Assembly: GCF_964204645.1 (NCBI RefSeq)
Contig: NC_134027.1
Coordinates: 16,792,485-16,856,484, forward strand
Reading direction: 5' to 3'
Source of the DNA: Tubulanus polymorphus
Lineage: Eukaryota > Nemertea > Palaeonemertea > Tubulaniformes > Tubulanidae
DNA length: 64,000 bases
The position numbers and the translations under genes are program-made. Below the pieces are notes generated by a model. It made no database searches and was not told where the DNA came from. It was given only the letters and a program-made list of their open reading frames with translations. Positions 37,189 to 49,714 of this stretch are shown in pieces (the first letter of the stretch is position 1; every line of letters begins with the position of its first letter).

Positions 37189-38826
37189 TTATCTACGATA
37201 GGTATCATCTTCGAGATTAAGGCCACAGGGGGACAACGTATTAAGTTTGTGGATGTAGAATGATTCCTTGAGGCGACGTTCAGAAGTAGATTCTACGCTT
37301 TCAATGGCAGTAACCGAGATATCTGACAGGCTGTGATTGTTTGAATTGAAATGTTGTGCAACGAGGGTGTTAGTGTGATTTTTGGTGATAGAATAAAGAT
37401 GCTCCCTGAATCTATCACCTAATCTTCGTCCTGTTTCACCGATATATTTGATATCACATTTGAGGCAAATGAGGCAATAAATGACGTTAGCACTAACGCA
37501 TGAGAAGGACTGTTTTATACGGACGGATGAATGGCTCCCCACGATAGATTCAATATTACCTATTACATGATCACATGTTTTACAAATTCTGCGTTGACAA
37601 GGGAAAGTGCCAGGAATTTCACATTCCTTATTTAGTTTAGTACGCACGAGCTTACTCCCAATACATCTGTCATTTTTGAAGCAGGTAAGGAGGTTACTGT
37701 CAAAAAGGTGTCCAATGTCATTGTCCTCGGATAGAATGTGAAAGTTACGTTTGATGGCACGTGCGACTTTAGAACTATATTGATTGAATGTAAGAACTAG
37801 AGGAATTTTATGTTCGGAGCTTTTCACGGTTGTGGTCAGAGTGGTAGATCTTTCTATTCTACGGCATTTGTCAAGAGCTCTTGATAGGAGATTTTCAGGA
37901 TAGCCACGTTCAGAGAAAAATATTCTCATGTCGTTAGATTTAATTTTGAAGTCCTGATTGTCAGAACAAATACGCCTTAGTCGCAAGAATTGGCTAAATG
38001 GTATGCTATTGATACATTTAGATGGATGGTTTGAATCATATCGAAGATAGCTGTGTGAGTCGGTGTTTTTATAGTGGACTGACGTTTCAATTTTGTTCGG
38101 TCCAACACTAAATATGGTGTCAAGAAAAACCTCGGATGTATCAGATATGGAGTGAGTTACTTCGATGGACCTATGAAAGCTATTGAAACTTTCGATAAAG
38201 TTTTCCAAATTCTCGCGTGACATATCGGTTTTACCCGCAACATCGTCAATAAATCTAACATAAATGTCCGGTATGGGGCCTTGGAAGCTATCGAAAAAGC
38301 ATTTCTCAAGATGCCCCATGAAAATATTAGCGTAAACAGGCCCAAATCGAGTTCCCATGCTAACTCCCGATACTTGGTCGTAAAAACGACCATTGAATTC
38401 AAAACAATTTCTTGTGAGCACCAGTTCAGCAAGACGCAAAATAGTGACAGTAGGTATAACTGGGTTGCGGTTAAGATCTAAGTAATATTTGAGGGCACGG
38501 AGGCCATCAGCATGGGGAATGTTAGTATATAAGGATTTTACATCCATGGTAAATAATAGCGTATTTTCGGAAACAGGTACATCCTTAATTAAATTGAGAA
38601 AATGGGTAGTATCCCTTACATATGATGGTAGTGTGGTGACAATATGTTGGAGGTGATCACTTAAAAAGTGTGAGATTCTTTCAGTCGGGCAAGAACATGC
38701 TGACACAATCGGTCGGCCGGGATTGTTAAGTTTGTGAATTTTAGGAAGCATATAAAATATACTACACCTGGGTATTTTTATTTGCGGGTATAATGTTTCC
38801 TTATCAACGATGTATTGTTGCTTCAA
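37189..38826 (-). CDS. Penelope-like reverse transcriptase with C-terminal GIY-YIG endonuclease, 5'-truncated
   Basis: One uninterrupted frame of ~545 codons. Its first codons have no ATG, and an in-frame stop lies just upstream in the inverted repeat. The first methionine is in FYMLPKIHK (about residue 26), the conserved start of the RT core. Motif A aspartate is in LFTMDVKSLYTNIP (D95). Motif B is SGVSMGTRFGPVYAN (about 153-167). The catalytic FIDD is at about 192-195 in YVRFIDDV. A cysteine-rich linker (CQRRICKTC) precedes the GIY-YIG nuclease from about 448, with IKYIGETGRRLGDRFREH and a downstream glutamate in LKESFYIHK. In this family the endonuclease nicks the target and the RT primes from it. 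The catalytic parts look intact; only the N-terminal region is missing, so the copy is probably inactive although its frame is preserved. Confidence 0.93.
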   Translation of the reverse strand: MKQQYIVDKETLYPQIKIPRCSIFYMLPKIHKLNNPGRPIVSACSCPTERISHFLSDHLQHIVTTLPSYVRDTTHFLNLIKDVPVSENTLLFTMDVKSLYTNIPHADGLRALKYYLDLNRNPVIPTVTILRLAELVLTRNCFEFNGRFYDQVSGVSMGTRFGPVYANIFMGHLEKCFFDSFQGPIPDIYVRFIDDVAGKTDMSRENLENFIESFNSFHRSIEVTHSISDTSEVFLDTIFSVGPNKIETSVHYKNTDSHSYLRYDSNHPSKCINSIPFSQFLRLRRICSDNQDFKIKSNDMRIFFSERGYPENLLSRALDKCRRIERSTTLTTTVKSSEHKIPLVLTFNQYSSKVARAIKRNFHILSEDNDIGHLFDSNLLTCFKNDRCIGSKLVRTKLNKECEIPGTFPCQRRICKTCDHVIGNIESIVGSHSSVRIKQSFSCVSANVIYCLICLKCDIKYIGETGRRLGDRFREHLYSITKNHTNTLVAQHFNSNNHSLSDISVTAIESVESTSERRLKESFYIHKLNTLSPCGLNLEDDTYRR

Positions 38827-38932
38827 CCGTCTAATTCAATTCTCAATTGATGAAGGCTTGAAGGCCGAAACGTCTTGTAGTGAAGAAAATAAAAGATGCA
38901 CCTCGTCATAGTCAATATCTGTATTTTATTAA
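38775..38932 (-). repeat. Right inverted terminal repeat of the Penelope-like element
   Basis: Complement of 36754-36912. It contains TTGATGAAGGCTTGAAGG followed by CCGAAACGTC, a sequence loosely like a hammerhead ribozyme core but not a clean match. It also contains the first ~17 codons of the RT frame. Confidence 0.88.
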
Positions 38933-39569
38933 GTCTTACCGGAGGTGAGGGGAACAAAATACGCATCACTTACGCATCGACATTGTCGTTTTTCCGGTAG
39001 GGGGAATATTTCATACGAAAACGTCTTTTCTCGCGCTGAACGACGTTTTCGGGCCGAAAAGAGCTTTTCCTGACGATTTGAGCGCTTTTACGCATCGACA
39101 TTGTCGTTTTTCCGATATGGGGAATATTCGATACGAAAACGTCTTTTCTCGCGCTGAACGACGTTTTCGGGTCGAAAAGTGCTTTTCCTGACGATTTGAG
39201 CGCTTTTACGCATCGACATTGTCGTTTTTCCGATAGGGGTTATATTTCATACGAAAACGTCTTTTCTCGCGCTGAACGACGTTACGTTTTCGGGCCGAAA
39301 AGAGCTTTTCCTGACGATTTGAGCGCTTTTACGCATGGACATTGTCGTTTTTCCGATAGGGGGAATATTTGATACGAAAACGTCTTTTCTCGCGCTGAAC
39401 GACGTTTTCGGTTCGAAAAGAGCATTTCCTGACGATTCGAGCGCTTTTACGCATCGACATTGTCGTTTTTCCGATAGGGGTTATATTTCATACGAAAACG
39501 TCTTTTCTCGCGCTGAACGACGTTTTCGGGTCGAAAAGTGCTTTTCCTGACGATTTGAGCGCTTTTACG

Positions 39570-42309
39570 CATCGACATTGTCGTTTTTCCGATAGGGGGA
39601 ATATTTCATACGAAAACGTCTTTTCTCGCGCTGAACGACGTTTTCGCGTCGAAAAGTGTTTTTCCTGACGATTTGAGAGTTTTTACGCATCGACATTGTC
39701 GTTTTTCCGATAGGGGTTATATTTCATACGAAAACGTCTTTTCTCGCGCTGAACGACGTTTTCGCGACGAAAAGTGTTTTTCCTGACGATTTGAGTGCTT
39801 TTACGCATCGACATTGTCGTTTTTCCGATAGGGGGAATATTGGATACGAAAACGTCTTTTCTCGCGCTGAACGACGTTTTCGGGCCGAAAAGAGCTTTTC
39901 CTGACGATTTGAGCGATTTTACGCATCGACATTGTCGTTTTTCCGGTAGGGGGAATATTTCATACGAAAACGTCTTTTCTCGCGCTGAACGACGTTTTCG
40001 CGTCGAAAAGTGCTTTTCCTGACGATTTGAGAGTTTTTACGCATCGACATTGTCGTTTTTCCGATAGGGGGAATATTGGATACGAAAACGTCTTTTCTCG
40101 CGCTGAACGACGTTTTCGGGTCGAAAAGTGCTTTTCCTGACGATTTGAGCGCTTTTACGCATCGACATTGTCGTTTTTCCGATAGGGGTTATATTTCATA
40201 CGAAAACGTCTTTTCTCGCGCTGAACGACGTTTTCGGGCCGAAAAGAGCTTTTCCTGACGATTTGAGCGCTTTTACGCATCGACATTGTCGTTTTTCCGA
40301 TATGGGGAATATTCGATACGAAAACGTCTTTTCTCGCGCTGAACGACGTTTTCGGGTCGAAAAGTGCTTTTCCTGACGATTTGAGCGCTTTTACGCATCG
40401 ACATTGTCGTTTTTCCGATAGGGGTTATATTTCATACGAAAACGTCTTTTCTCGCGCTGAACGACGTTTTCGCGTCGAAAAGTGCTTTTCCTGACGATTC
40501 GAGAGTTTTTACGCATCGACATTGTCGTTTTTCCGATAGGGGGAATATTTGATACGAAAACGTCTTTTCTCGCGCTGAACGACGTTTTCGCGTCGAAAAG
40601 TGCTTTTCCTGACGATTCGAGCGCTTTTACGCATCGACATTGTCGTTTTTCCGATAGGGGGAATATTCGATACGAAAACGTCTTTTCTCGCGCTGAACGA
40701 CGTTTTCGGGTCGAAAAGTGCTTTTCCTGACGATTTGAGCGCTTTTACGCATCGACATTGTCGTTTTTCCGATAGGGGGAATATTTGATACGAAAACGTC
40801 TTTTCTCGCGCTGAACGACGTTTTCGGAGCGAAAAGTGCTTTTCCTGACGATTTGAGCGCTTTTACGCATCGACATTGTCGTTTATCCGATACGGGGAGA
40901 ATGTGATGAGAAAACGTCTTTTCTCGCGCTGAACGACGTTTTCGCGACGAAAAGTGCTTTTCCTGACGATTTGAGCGCTTTTACGCATCGACATTGTCGT
41001 TTTTCCGATAGGGGGAATATTTGATACGAAAACGTCTTTTCTCGCGCTGAACGACGTTTTCGGGTCGAAAAGTGCTTTTCCTGACGATTTGAGCGCTTTT
41101 ACGCATCGACATTGTCGTTTTTCCGATAGGGGGAATATTTCATACGAAAACGTCTTTTCTCGCGCTGAACGACGTTTTCGCGTCGAAAAGTGTTTTTCCT
41201 GACGATTTGAGAGTTTTTACGCATCGACATTGTCGTTTTTCCGATAGGGGTTATATTTCATACGAAAACGTCTTTTCTCGCGCTGAACGACGTTTTCGCG
41301 ACGAAAAGTGTTTTTCCTGACGATTTGAGTGCTTTTACGCATCGACATTGTCGTTTTTCCGATAGGGGGAATATTGGATACGAAAACGTCTTTTCTCGCG
41401 CTGAACGACGTTTTCGGGCCGAAAAGAGCTTTTCCTGACGATTTGAGCGATTTTACGCATCGACATTGTCGTTTTTCCGGTAGGGGGAATATTTCATACG
41501 AAAACGTCTTTTCTCGCGCTGAACGACGTTTTCGCGTCGAAAAGTGCTTTTCCTGACGATTTGAGAGTTTTTACGCATCGACATTGTCGTTTTTCCGATA
41601 GGGGGAATATTGGATACGAAAACGTCTTTTCTCGCGCTGAACGACGTTTTCGGGTCGAAAAGTGCTTTTCCTGACGATTTGAGCGCTTTTACGCATCGAC
41701 ATTGTCGTTTTTCCGATAGGGGTTATATTTCATACGAAAACGTCTTTTCTCGCGCTGAACGACGTTTTCGGGCCGAAAAGAGCTTTTCCTGACGATTTGA
41801 GCGCTTTTACGCATCGACATTGTCGTTTTTCCGATATGGGGAATATTCGATACGAAAACGTCTTTTCTCGCGCTGAACGACGTTTTCGGGTCGAAAAGTG
41901 CTTTTCCTGACGATTTGAGCGCTTTTACGCATCGACATTGTCGTTTTTCCGATAGGGGTTATATTTCATACGAAAACGTCTTTTCTCGCGCTGAACGACG
42001 TTTTCGCGTCGAAAAGTGCTTTTCCTGACGATTCGAGAGTTTTTACGCATCGACATTGTCGTTTTTCCGATAGGGGGAATATTTGATACGAAAACGTCTT
42101 TTCTCGCGCTGAACGACGTTTTCGCGTCGAAAAGTGCTTTTCCTGACGATTCGAGCGCTTTTACGCATCGACATTGTCGTTTTTCCGATAGGGGGAATAT
42201 TCGATACGAAAACGTCTTTTCTCGCGCTGAACGACGTTTTCGGGTCGAAAAGTGCTTTTCCTGACGATTTGAGCGCTTTTACGCATCGACATTGTCGTTT
42301 TTCCGATAG
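39570..42309 (+). repeat. 13-monomer higher-order repeat in the right arm (~1,534 bp)
   Basis: Variants such as GGATACGAAAACG, GGGCCGAAAAGAGC, CCGGTAGGGGG and GATATGGGG recur with an offset of 1,534 bp (for example 39795 and 41329). It is the same family of higher-order repeat as at 34160-36753, which places the Penelope element inside an older run of this unit. Outer limits are approximate. Confidence 0.75.
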
Positions 42310-45300
42310 GGGGAATATTTCATACGAAAACGTCTTTTCTCGCGCTGAACGACGTTTTCGCGTCGAAAAGTGTTTTTCCTGACGATTTGAGAGTTTTTAC
42401 GCATCGACATTGTCGTTTTTCCGATAGGGGTTATATTTCATACGAAAACGTCTTTTCTCGCGCTGAACGACGTTTTCGGGTCGAAAAGTGCTTTTCCTGA
42501 CGATTTGAGCGCTTTTTACGCATCGACATTGTCGTTTTTCCGATAGGGGGAATATTTCATACGAAAACGTCTTTTCTCGCGCTGAACGACGTTTTCGCGT
42601 CGAAAAGTGTTTTTCCTGACGATTTGAGAGTTTTTACGCATCGACATTGTCGTTTTTCCGATAGGGGTTATATTTCATACGAAAACGTCTTTTCTCGCGC
42701 TGAACGACGTTTTCGGGTCGAAAAGTGCTTTTCCTGACGATTTGAGCGCTTTTACGCATCGACATTGTCGTTTTTCCGATAGGGGGAATATTTGATACGA
42801 AAACGTCTTTTCTCGCGCTGAACGACGTTTTCGGGTCGAAATGTGCTTTTCCTGACGATTTGAGCGCTTTTACGCATCGACATTGTCGTTTTTCCGATAG
42901 GGGGAATATTTGATACGAAAACGTCTTTTCTCGCGCTGAACGACGTTTTCGGGTCGAAAAGTGCTTTTCCTGACGATTTGAGCGCTTTTACGCATCGACA
43001 TTGTCGTTTTTCCGATAGGGGGAATATTTGATACGAAAACGTCTTTTCTCGCGCTGAACGACGTTTTCGGAGCGAAAAGTGCTTTTCCTGACGATTTGAG
43101 CGCTTTTACGCATCGACATTGTCGTTTATCCGATACGGGGAGAATGTGATGAGAAAACGTCTTTTCTCGCGCTGAACGACGTTTTCGCGACGAAAAGTGC
43201 TTTTCCTGACGATTTGAGCGCTTTTACGCATCGACATTGTCGTTTTTCCGATAGGGGGAATATTTGATACGAAAACGTCTTTTCTCGCGCTGAACGACGT
43301 TTTCGGAGCGAAAAGTGCTTTTCCTGGCGATTTGAGCGCTTTTACGCATCGACATTGTCGTTTTTCCGATAGGGGGAATATTTGATACGAAAACGTCTTT
43401 TCTCGCGCTGAAAGACGTTTTCGGAGCGAAAAGTGCTTTTCCTGACGATTTGAGCGCTTTTACGCATCGACATTGTCGTTTTTCCGATAGGGGGAATATT
43501 TGATACGAAAACGTCTTTTCTCGCGCTGAACGACGTTTTCGGGTCGAAAAGTGCTTTTCCTGACGATTTGAGCGCTTTTACGCATCGACATTGTCGTTTT
43601 TCCGATAGGGGGAATATTTGATACGAAAACGTCTTTTCTCGCGCTGAACGACGTTTTAGGGTCGAAAAGTGCTTTTCCTGACGATTTGAGCGCTTTTACG
43701 CATCGACATTGTCGTTTTTCCGATAGGGGGAATATTTGATACGAAAACGTCTTTTCTCGCGCTGAACGACGTTTTCGGAGCGAAAAGTGCTTTTCCTGAC
43801 GATTTGAGCGCTTTTACGCATCGACATTGTCGTTTATCCGATACGGGGAGAATGTGATGAGAAAACGTCTTTTCTCGCGCTGAACGACGTTTTCGCGACG
43901 AAAAGTGCTTTTCCTGACGATTTGAGCGCTTTTACGCATCGACATTGTCGTTTTTCCGATAGGGGGAATATTTGATACGAAAACGTCTTTTCTCGCGCTG
44001 AACGACGTTTTCGGAGCGAAAAGTGCTTTTCCTGACGATTTGAGCGCTTTTACGCATCGACATTGTCGTTTATCCGATACGGGGAGAATGTGATGAGAAA
44101 ACGTCTTTTCTCGCGCTGAACGACGTTTTCGCGACGAAAAGTGCTTTTCCTGACGATTTGAGCGCTTTTACGCATCGACATTGTCGTTTTTCCGATAGGG
44201 GGAATATTTGATACGAAAACGTCTTTTCTCGCGCTGAACGACGTTTTCGGAGCGAAAAGTGCTTTTCCTGGCGATTTGAGCGCTTTTACGCATCGACATT
44301 GTCGTTTTTCCGATAGGGGGAATATTTGATACGAAAACGTCTTTTCTCGCGCTGAACGACGTTTTCGGAGCGAAAAGTGCTTTTCCTGACGATTTGAGCG
44401 CTTTTACGCATCGACATTGTCGTTTTTCCGATAGGGGGAATATTTGATACGAAAACGTCTTTTCTCGCGCTGAACGACGTTTTCGGGTCGAAAAGTGCTT
44501 TTCCTGACGATTTGAGCGCTTTTACGCATCGACATTGTCGTTTTTCCGATAGGGGGAATATTTGATACGAAAACGTCTTTTCTCGCGCTGAACGACGTTT
44601 TAGGGTCGAAAAGTGCTTTTCCTGACGATTTGAGCGCTTTTACGCATCGACATTGTCGTTTTTCCGATAGGGGGAATATTTGATACGAAAACGTCTTTTC
44701 TCGCGCTGAACGACGTTTTCGGAGCGAAAAGTGCTTTTCCTGACGATTTGAGCGCTTTTACGCATCGACATTGTCGTTTATCCGATACGGGGAGAATGTG
44801 ATGAGAAAACGTCTTTTCTCGCGCTGAACGACGTTTTCGCGACGAAAAGTGCTTTTCCTGACGATTTGAGCGCTTTTACGCATCGACATTGTCGTTTTTC
44901 CGATAGGGGGAATATTTGATACGAAAACGTCTTTTCTCGCGCTGAACGACGTTTTCGGAGCGAAAAGTGCTTTTCCTGACGATTTGAGCGCTTTTACGCA
45001 TCGACATTGTCGTTTTTCCGATACGGGGAAAATGTGATGAGAAAACGTCTTTTCTCGCGCTGAACGACGTTTTCGGGTCGAAATGTGCTTTTCCTGACGA
45101 TTTGAGCGCTTTTACGCATCGACATCGTCGTTTTTCCGATACGGGGAATATTTGATGAGAAAACGTCTTTTCTCGCGCTGAACGACGTTTTAGGGTCGAA
45201 AAGTGCTTTTCCTGACGATTTGAGCGCTTTTACGCATCGACATTGTCGTTTTTCCGATAGGGGGAATATTTGATACGAAAACGTCTTTTCTCGCGCTGAA

Positions 45301-48300
45301 CGACGTTTTCGCGTCGAAAAGTGTTTTTCCTGACGATTTGAGAGTTTTTACGCATCGACATTGTCGTTTTTCCGATAGGGGTTATATTTCATACGAAAAC
45401 GTCTTTTCTCGCGCTGAACGACGTTTTCGCGACGAAAAGTGTTTTTCCTGACGATTTGAGTGCTTTTACGCATCGACATTGTCGTTTTTCCGATAGGGGG
45501 AATATTGGATACGAAAACGTCTTTTCTCGCGCTGAACGACGTTTTCGGGCCGAAAAGAGCTTTTCCTGACGATTTGAGCGATTTTACGCATCGACATTGT
45601 CGTTTTTCCGGTAGGGGGAATATTTCATACGAAAACGTCTTTTCTCGCGCTGAACGACGTTTTCGCGTCGAAAAGTGCTTTTCCTGACGATTTGAGAGTT
45701 TTTACGCATCGACATTGTCGTTTTTCCGATAGGGGGAATATTGGATACGAAAACGTCTTTTCTCGCGCTGAACGACGTTTTCGGGTCGAAAAGTGCTTTT
45801 CCTGACGATTTGAGCGCTTTTACGCATCGACATTGTCGTTTTTCCGATAGGGGTTATATTTCATACGAAAACGTCTTTTCTCGCGCTGAACGACGTTTTC
45901 GGGCCGAAAAGAGCTTTTCCTGACGATTTGAGCGCTTTTACGCATCGACATTGTCGTTTTTCCGATATGGGGAATATTCGATACGAAAACGTCTTTTCTC
46001 GCGCTGAACGACGTTTTCGGGTCGAAAAGTGCTTTTCCTGACGATTTGAGCGCTTTTACGCATCGACATTGTCGTTTTTCCGATAGGGGTTATATTTCAT
46101 ACGAAAACGTCTTTTCTCGCGCTGAACGACGTTTTCGCGTCGAAAAGTGCTTTTCCTGACGATTTGAGAGTTTTTACGCATCGACATTGTCGTTTTTCCG
46201 ATAGGGGGAATATTTGATACGAAAACGTCTTTTCTCGCGCTGAACGACGTTTTCGCGTCGAAAAGTGCTTTTCCTGACGATTCGAGCGCTTTTACGCATC
46301 GACATTGTCGTTTTTCCGATAGGGGGAATATTCGATACGAAAACGTCTTTTCTCGCGCTGAACGACGTTTTCGGGTCGAAAAGTGCTTTTCCTGACGATT
46401 TGAGCGCTTTTACGCATCGACATTGTCGTTTTTCCGATAGGGGTTATATTTCATACGAAAACGTCTTTTTTCGCGCTGAATGACGTTTTCGCATCGAAAA
46501 GTGCTTTTCCTGACGATTTGAGCGCTTTTACGCATCGACATTGTCGTTTTTCCGATAGGGGGAATATTTCATACGAAAACGTCTTTTCTCGCGCTGAACG
46601 ACGTTTTCGCGTCGAAAAGTGTTTTTCCTGACGATTTGAGAGTTTTTACGCATCGACATTGTCGTTTTTCCGATAGGGGTTATATTTCATACGAAAACGT
46701 CTTTTCTCGCGCTGAACGACGTTTTCGGGTCGAAAAGTGCTTTTCCTGACGATTTGAGCGCTTTTTACGCATCGACATTGTCGTTTTTCCGATAGGGGGA
46801 ATATTTCATACGAAAACGTCTTTTCTCGCGCTGAACGACGTTTTCGCGTCGAAAAGTGTTTTTCCTGACGATTTGAGAGTTTTTACGCATCGACATTGTC
46901 GTTTTTCCGATAGGGGTTATATTTCATACGAAAACGTCTTTTCTCGCGCTGAACGACGTTTTCGGGTCGAAAAGTGCTTTTCCTGACGATTTGAGCGCTT
47001 TTACGCATCGACATTGTCGTTTTTCCGATAGGGGGAATATTTGATACGAAAACGTCTTTTCTCGCGCTGAACGACGTTTTCGGGTCGAAATGTGCTTTTC
47101 CTGACGATTTGAGCGCTTTTACGCATCGACATTGTCGTTTTTCCGATAGGGGGAATATTTGATACGAAAACGTCTTTTCTCGCGCTGAACGACGTTTTCG
47201 GGTCGAAAAGTGCTTTTCCTGACGATTTGAGCGCTTTTACGCATCGACATTGTCGTTTTTCCGATAGGGGGAATATTTGATACGAAAACGTCTTTTCTCG
47301 CGCTGAACGACGTTTTCGGAGCGAAAAGTGCTTTTCCTGACGATTTGAGCGCTTTTACGCATCGACATTGTCGTTTATCCGATACGGGGAGAATGTGATG
47401 AGAAAACGTCTTTTCTCGCGCTGAACGACGTTTTCGCGACGAAAAGTGCTTTTCCTGACGATTTGAGCGCTTTTACGCATCGACATTGTCGTTTTTCCGA
47501 TAGGGGGAATATTTGATACGAAAACGTCTTTTCTCGCGCTGAACGACGTTTTCGGAGCGAAAAGTGCTTTTCCTGGCGATTTGAGCGCTTTTACGCATCG
47601 ACATTGTCGTTTTTCCGATAGGGGGAATATTTGATACGAAAACGTCTTTTCTCGCGCTGAAAGACGTTTTCGGAGCGAAAAGTGCTTTTCCTGACGATTT
47701 GAGCGCTTTTACGCATCGACATTGTCGTTTTTCCGATAGGGGGAATATTTGATACGAAAACGTCTTTTCTCGCGCTGAACGACGTTTTCGGGTCGAAAAG
47801 TGCTTTTCCTGACGATTTGAGCGCTTTTACGCATCGACATTGTCGTTTTTCCGATAGGGGGAATATTTGATACGAAAACGTCTTTTCTCGCGCTGAACGA
47901 CGTTTTAGGGTCGAAAAGTGCTTTTCCTGACGATTTGAGCGCTTTTACGCATCGACATTGTCGTTTTTCCGATAGGGGGAATATTTGATACGAAAACGTC
48001 TTTTCTCGCGCTGAACGACGTTTTCGGAGCGAAAAGTGCTTTTCCTGACGATTTGAGCGCTTTTACGCATCGACATTGTCGTTTATCCGATACGGGGAGA
48101 ATGTGATGAGAAAACGTCTTTTCTCGCGCTGAACGACGTTTTCGCGACGAAAAGTGCTTTTCCTGACGATTTGAGCGCTTTTACGCATCGACATTGTCGT
48201 TTTTCCGATAGGGGGAATATTTGATACGAAAACGTCTTTTCTCGCGCTGAACGACGTTTTCGGAGCGAAAAGTGCTTTTCCTGACGATTTGAGCGCTTTT

Positions 48301-49365
48301 ACGCATCGACATTGTCGTTTATCCGATACGGGGAGAATGTGATGAGAAAACGTCTTTTCTCGCGCTGAACGACGTTTTCGCGACGAAAAGTGCTTTTCCT
48401 GACGATTTGAGCGCTTTTACGCATCGACATTGTCGTTTTTCCGATAGGGGGAATATTTGATACGAAAACGTCTTTTCTCGCGCTGAACGACGTTTTCGGA
48501 GCGAAAAGTGCTTTTCCTGGCGATTTGAGCGCTTTTACGCATCGACATTGTCGTTTTTCCGATAGGGGGAATATTTGATACGAAAACGTCTTTTCTCGCG
48601 CTGAACGACGTTTTCGGAGCGAAAAGTGCTTTTCCTGACGATTTGAGCGCTTTTACGCATCGACATTGTCGTTTTTCCGATAGGGGGAATATTTGATACG
48701 AAAACGTCTTTTCTCGCGCTGAACGACGTTTTCGGGTCGAAAAGTGCTTTTCCTGACGATTTGAGCGCTTTTACGCATCGACATTGTCGTTTTTCCGATA
48801 GGGGGAATATTTGATACGAAAACGTCTTTTCTCGCGCTGAACGACGTTTTAGGGTCGAAAAGTGCTTTTCCTGACGATTTGAGCGCTTTTACGCATCGAC
48901 ATTGTCGTTTTTCCGATAGGGGGAATATTTGATACGAAAACGTCTTTTCTCGCGCTGAACGACGTTTTCGGAGCGAAAAGTGCTTTTCCTGACGATTTGA
49001 GCGCTTTTACGCATCGACATTGTCGTTTATCCGATACGGGGAGAATGTGATGAGAAAACGTCTTTTCTCGCGCTGAACGACGTTTTCGCGACGAAAAGTG
49101 CTTTTCCTGACGATTTGAGCGCTTTTACGCATCGACATTGTCGTTTTTCCGATAGGGGGAATATTTGATACGAAAACGTCTTTTCTCGCGCTGAACGACG
49201 TTTTCGGAGCGAAAAGTGCTTTTCCTGACGATTTGAGCGCTTTTACGCATCGACATTGTCGTTTTTCCGATACGGGGAAAATGTGATGAGAAAACGTCTT
49301 TTCTCGCGCTGAACGACGTTTTCGGGTCGAAATGTGCTTTTCCTGACGATTTGAGCGCTTTTACG
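42310..49365 (+). repeat. Duplicated satellite block, offset ~4,249 bp
   Basis: 42310-45116 recurs at 46559-49365. Shared rare variants include GCTGAAAGACG (43411 and 47660), GCGCTTTTTACGC, GTTTTAGGGTCG and CCTGGCGATTTG. The intervening 45117-46558 resembles the 13-mer unit. The offset is 36 monomers plus one base. Confidence 0.85.
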
Positions 49366-49714
49366 CATCGACATTGTCGTTTTTCCGATAGGGGGAATAT
49401 TTGATACGAAAACGTCTTTTCTCGCGCTGAACGACGTTTTCGGGTCGAAAAGTGCTTTTCCTGACGATTTGAGCGCTTTTACGCATCGACATTGTCGTTT
49501 TTCCGATAGGGGGAATATTTGATACGAAAACGTCTTTTCTCGCGCTGAACGACGTTTTCGGAGCGAAAAGTGCTTTTCCTGACGATTTGAGCGCTTTTAC
49601 GCATCGACATTGTCGTTTATCCGATACGGGGAGAATGTGATGAGAAAACGTCTTTTCTCGCGCTGAACGACGTTTTCGCGACGAAAAGTGCTTTTCCTGA
49701 CGATTTGAGCGCTT

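Larger units (their letters stand above)
36754..38969 (-). mobile_element. Penelope-like element inserted in the satellite
   Basis: A 2.2-kb element bounded by a 12-bp target duplication, TTACGCATCGAC, at 36742-36753 and 38970-38981. It has inverted terminal repeats of ~159 bp, a minus-strand RT plus GIY-YIG frame, and a 34-37-bp unique tail outside the right repeat (38933-38969). Penelope elements are known for terminal repeats in direct or inverted orientation, variable target duplications, frequent 5' truncation and short terminal extensions. The RT N-terminus is missing, so this copy is 5'-truncated. It is the only non-satellite sequence in over 51 kb. Confidence 0.9.
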
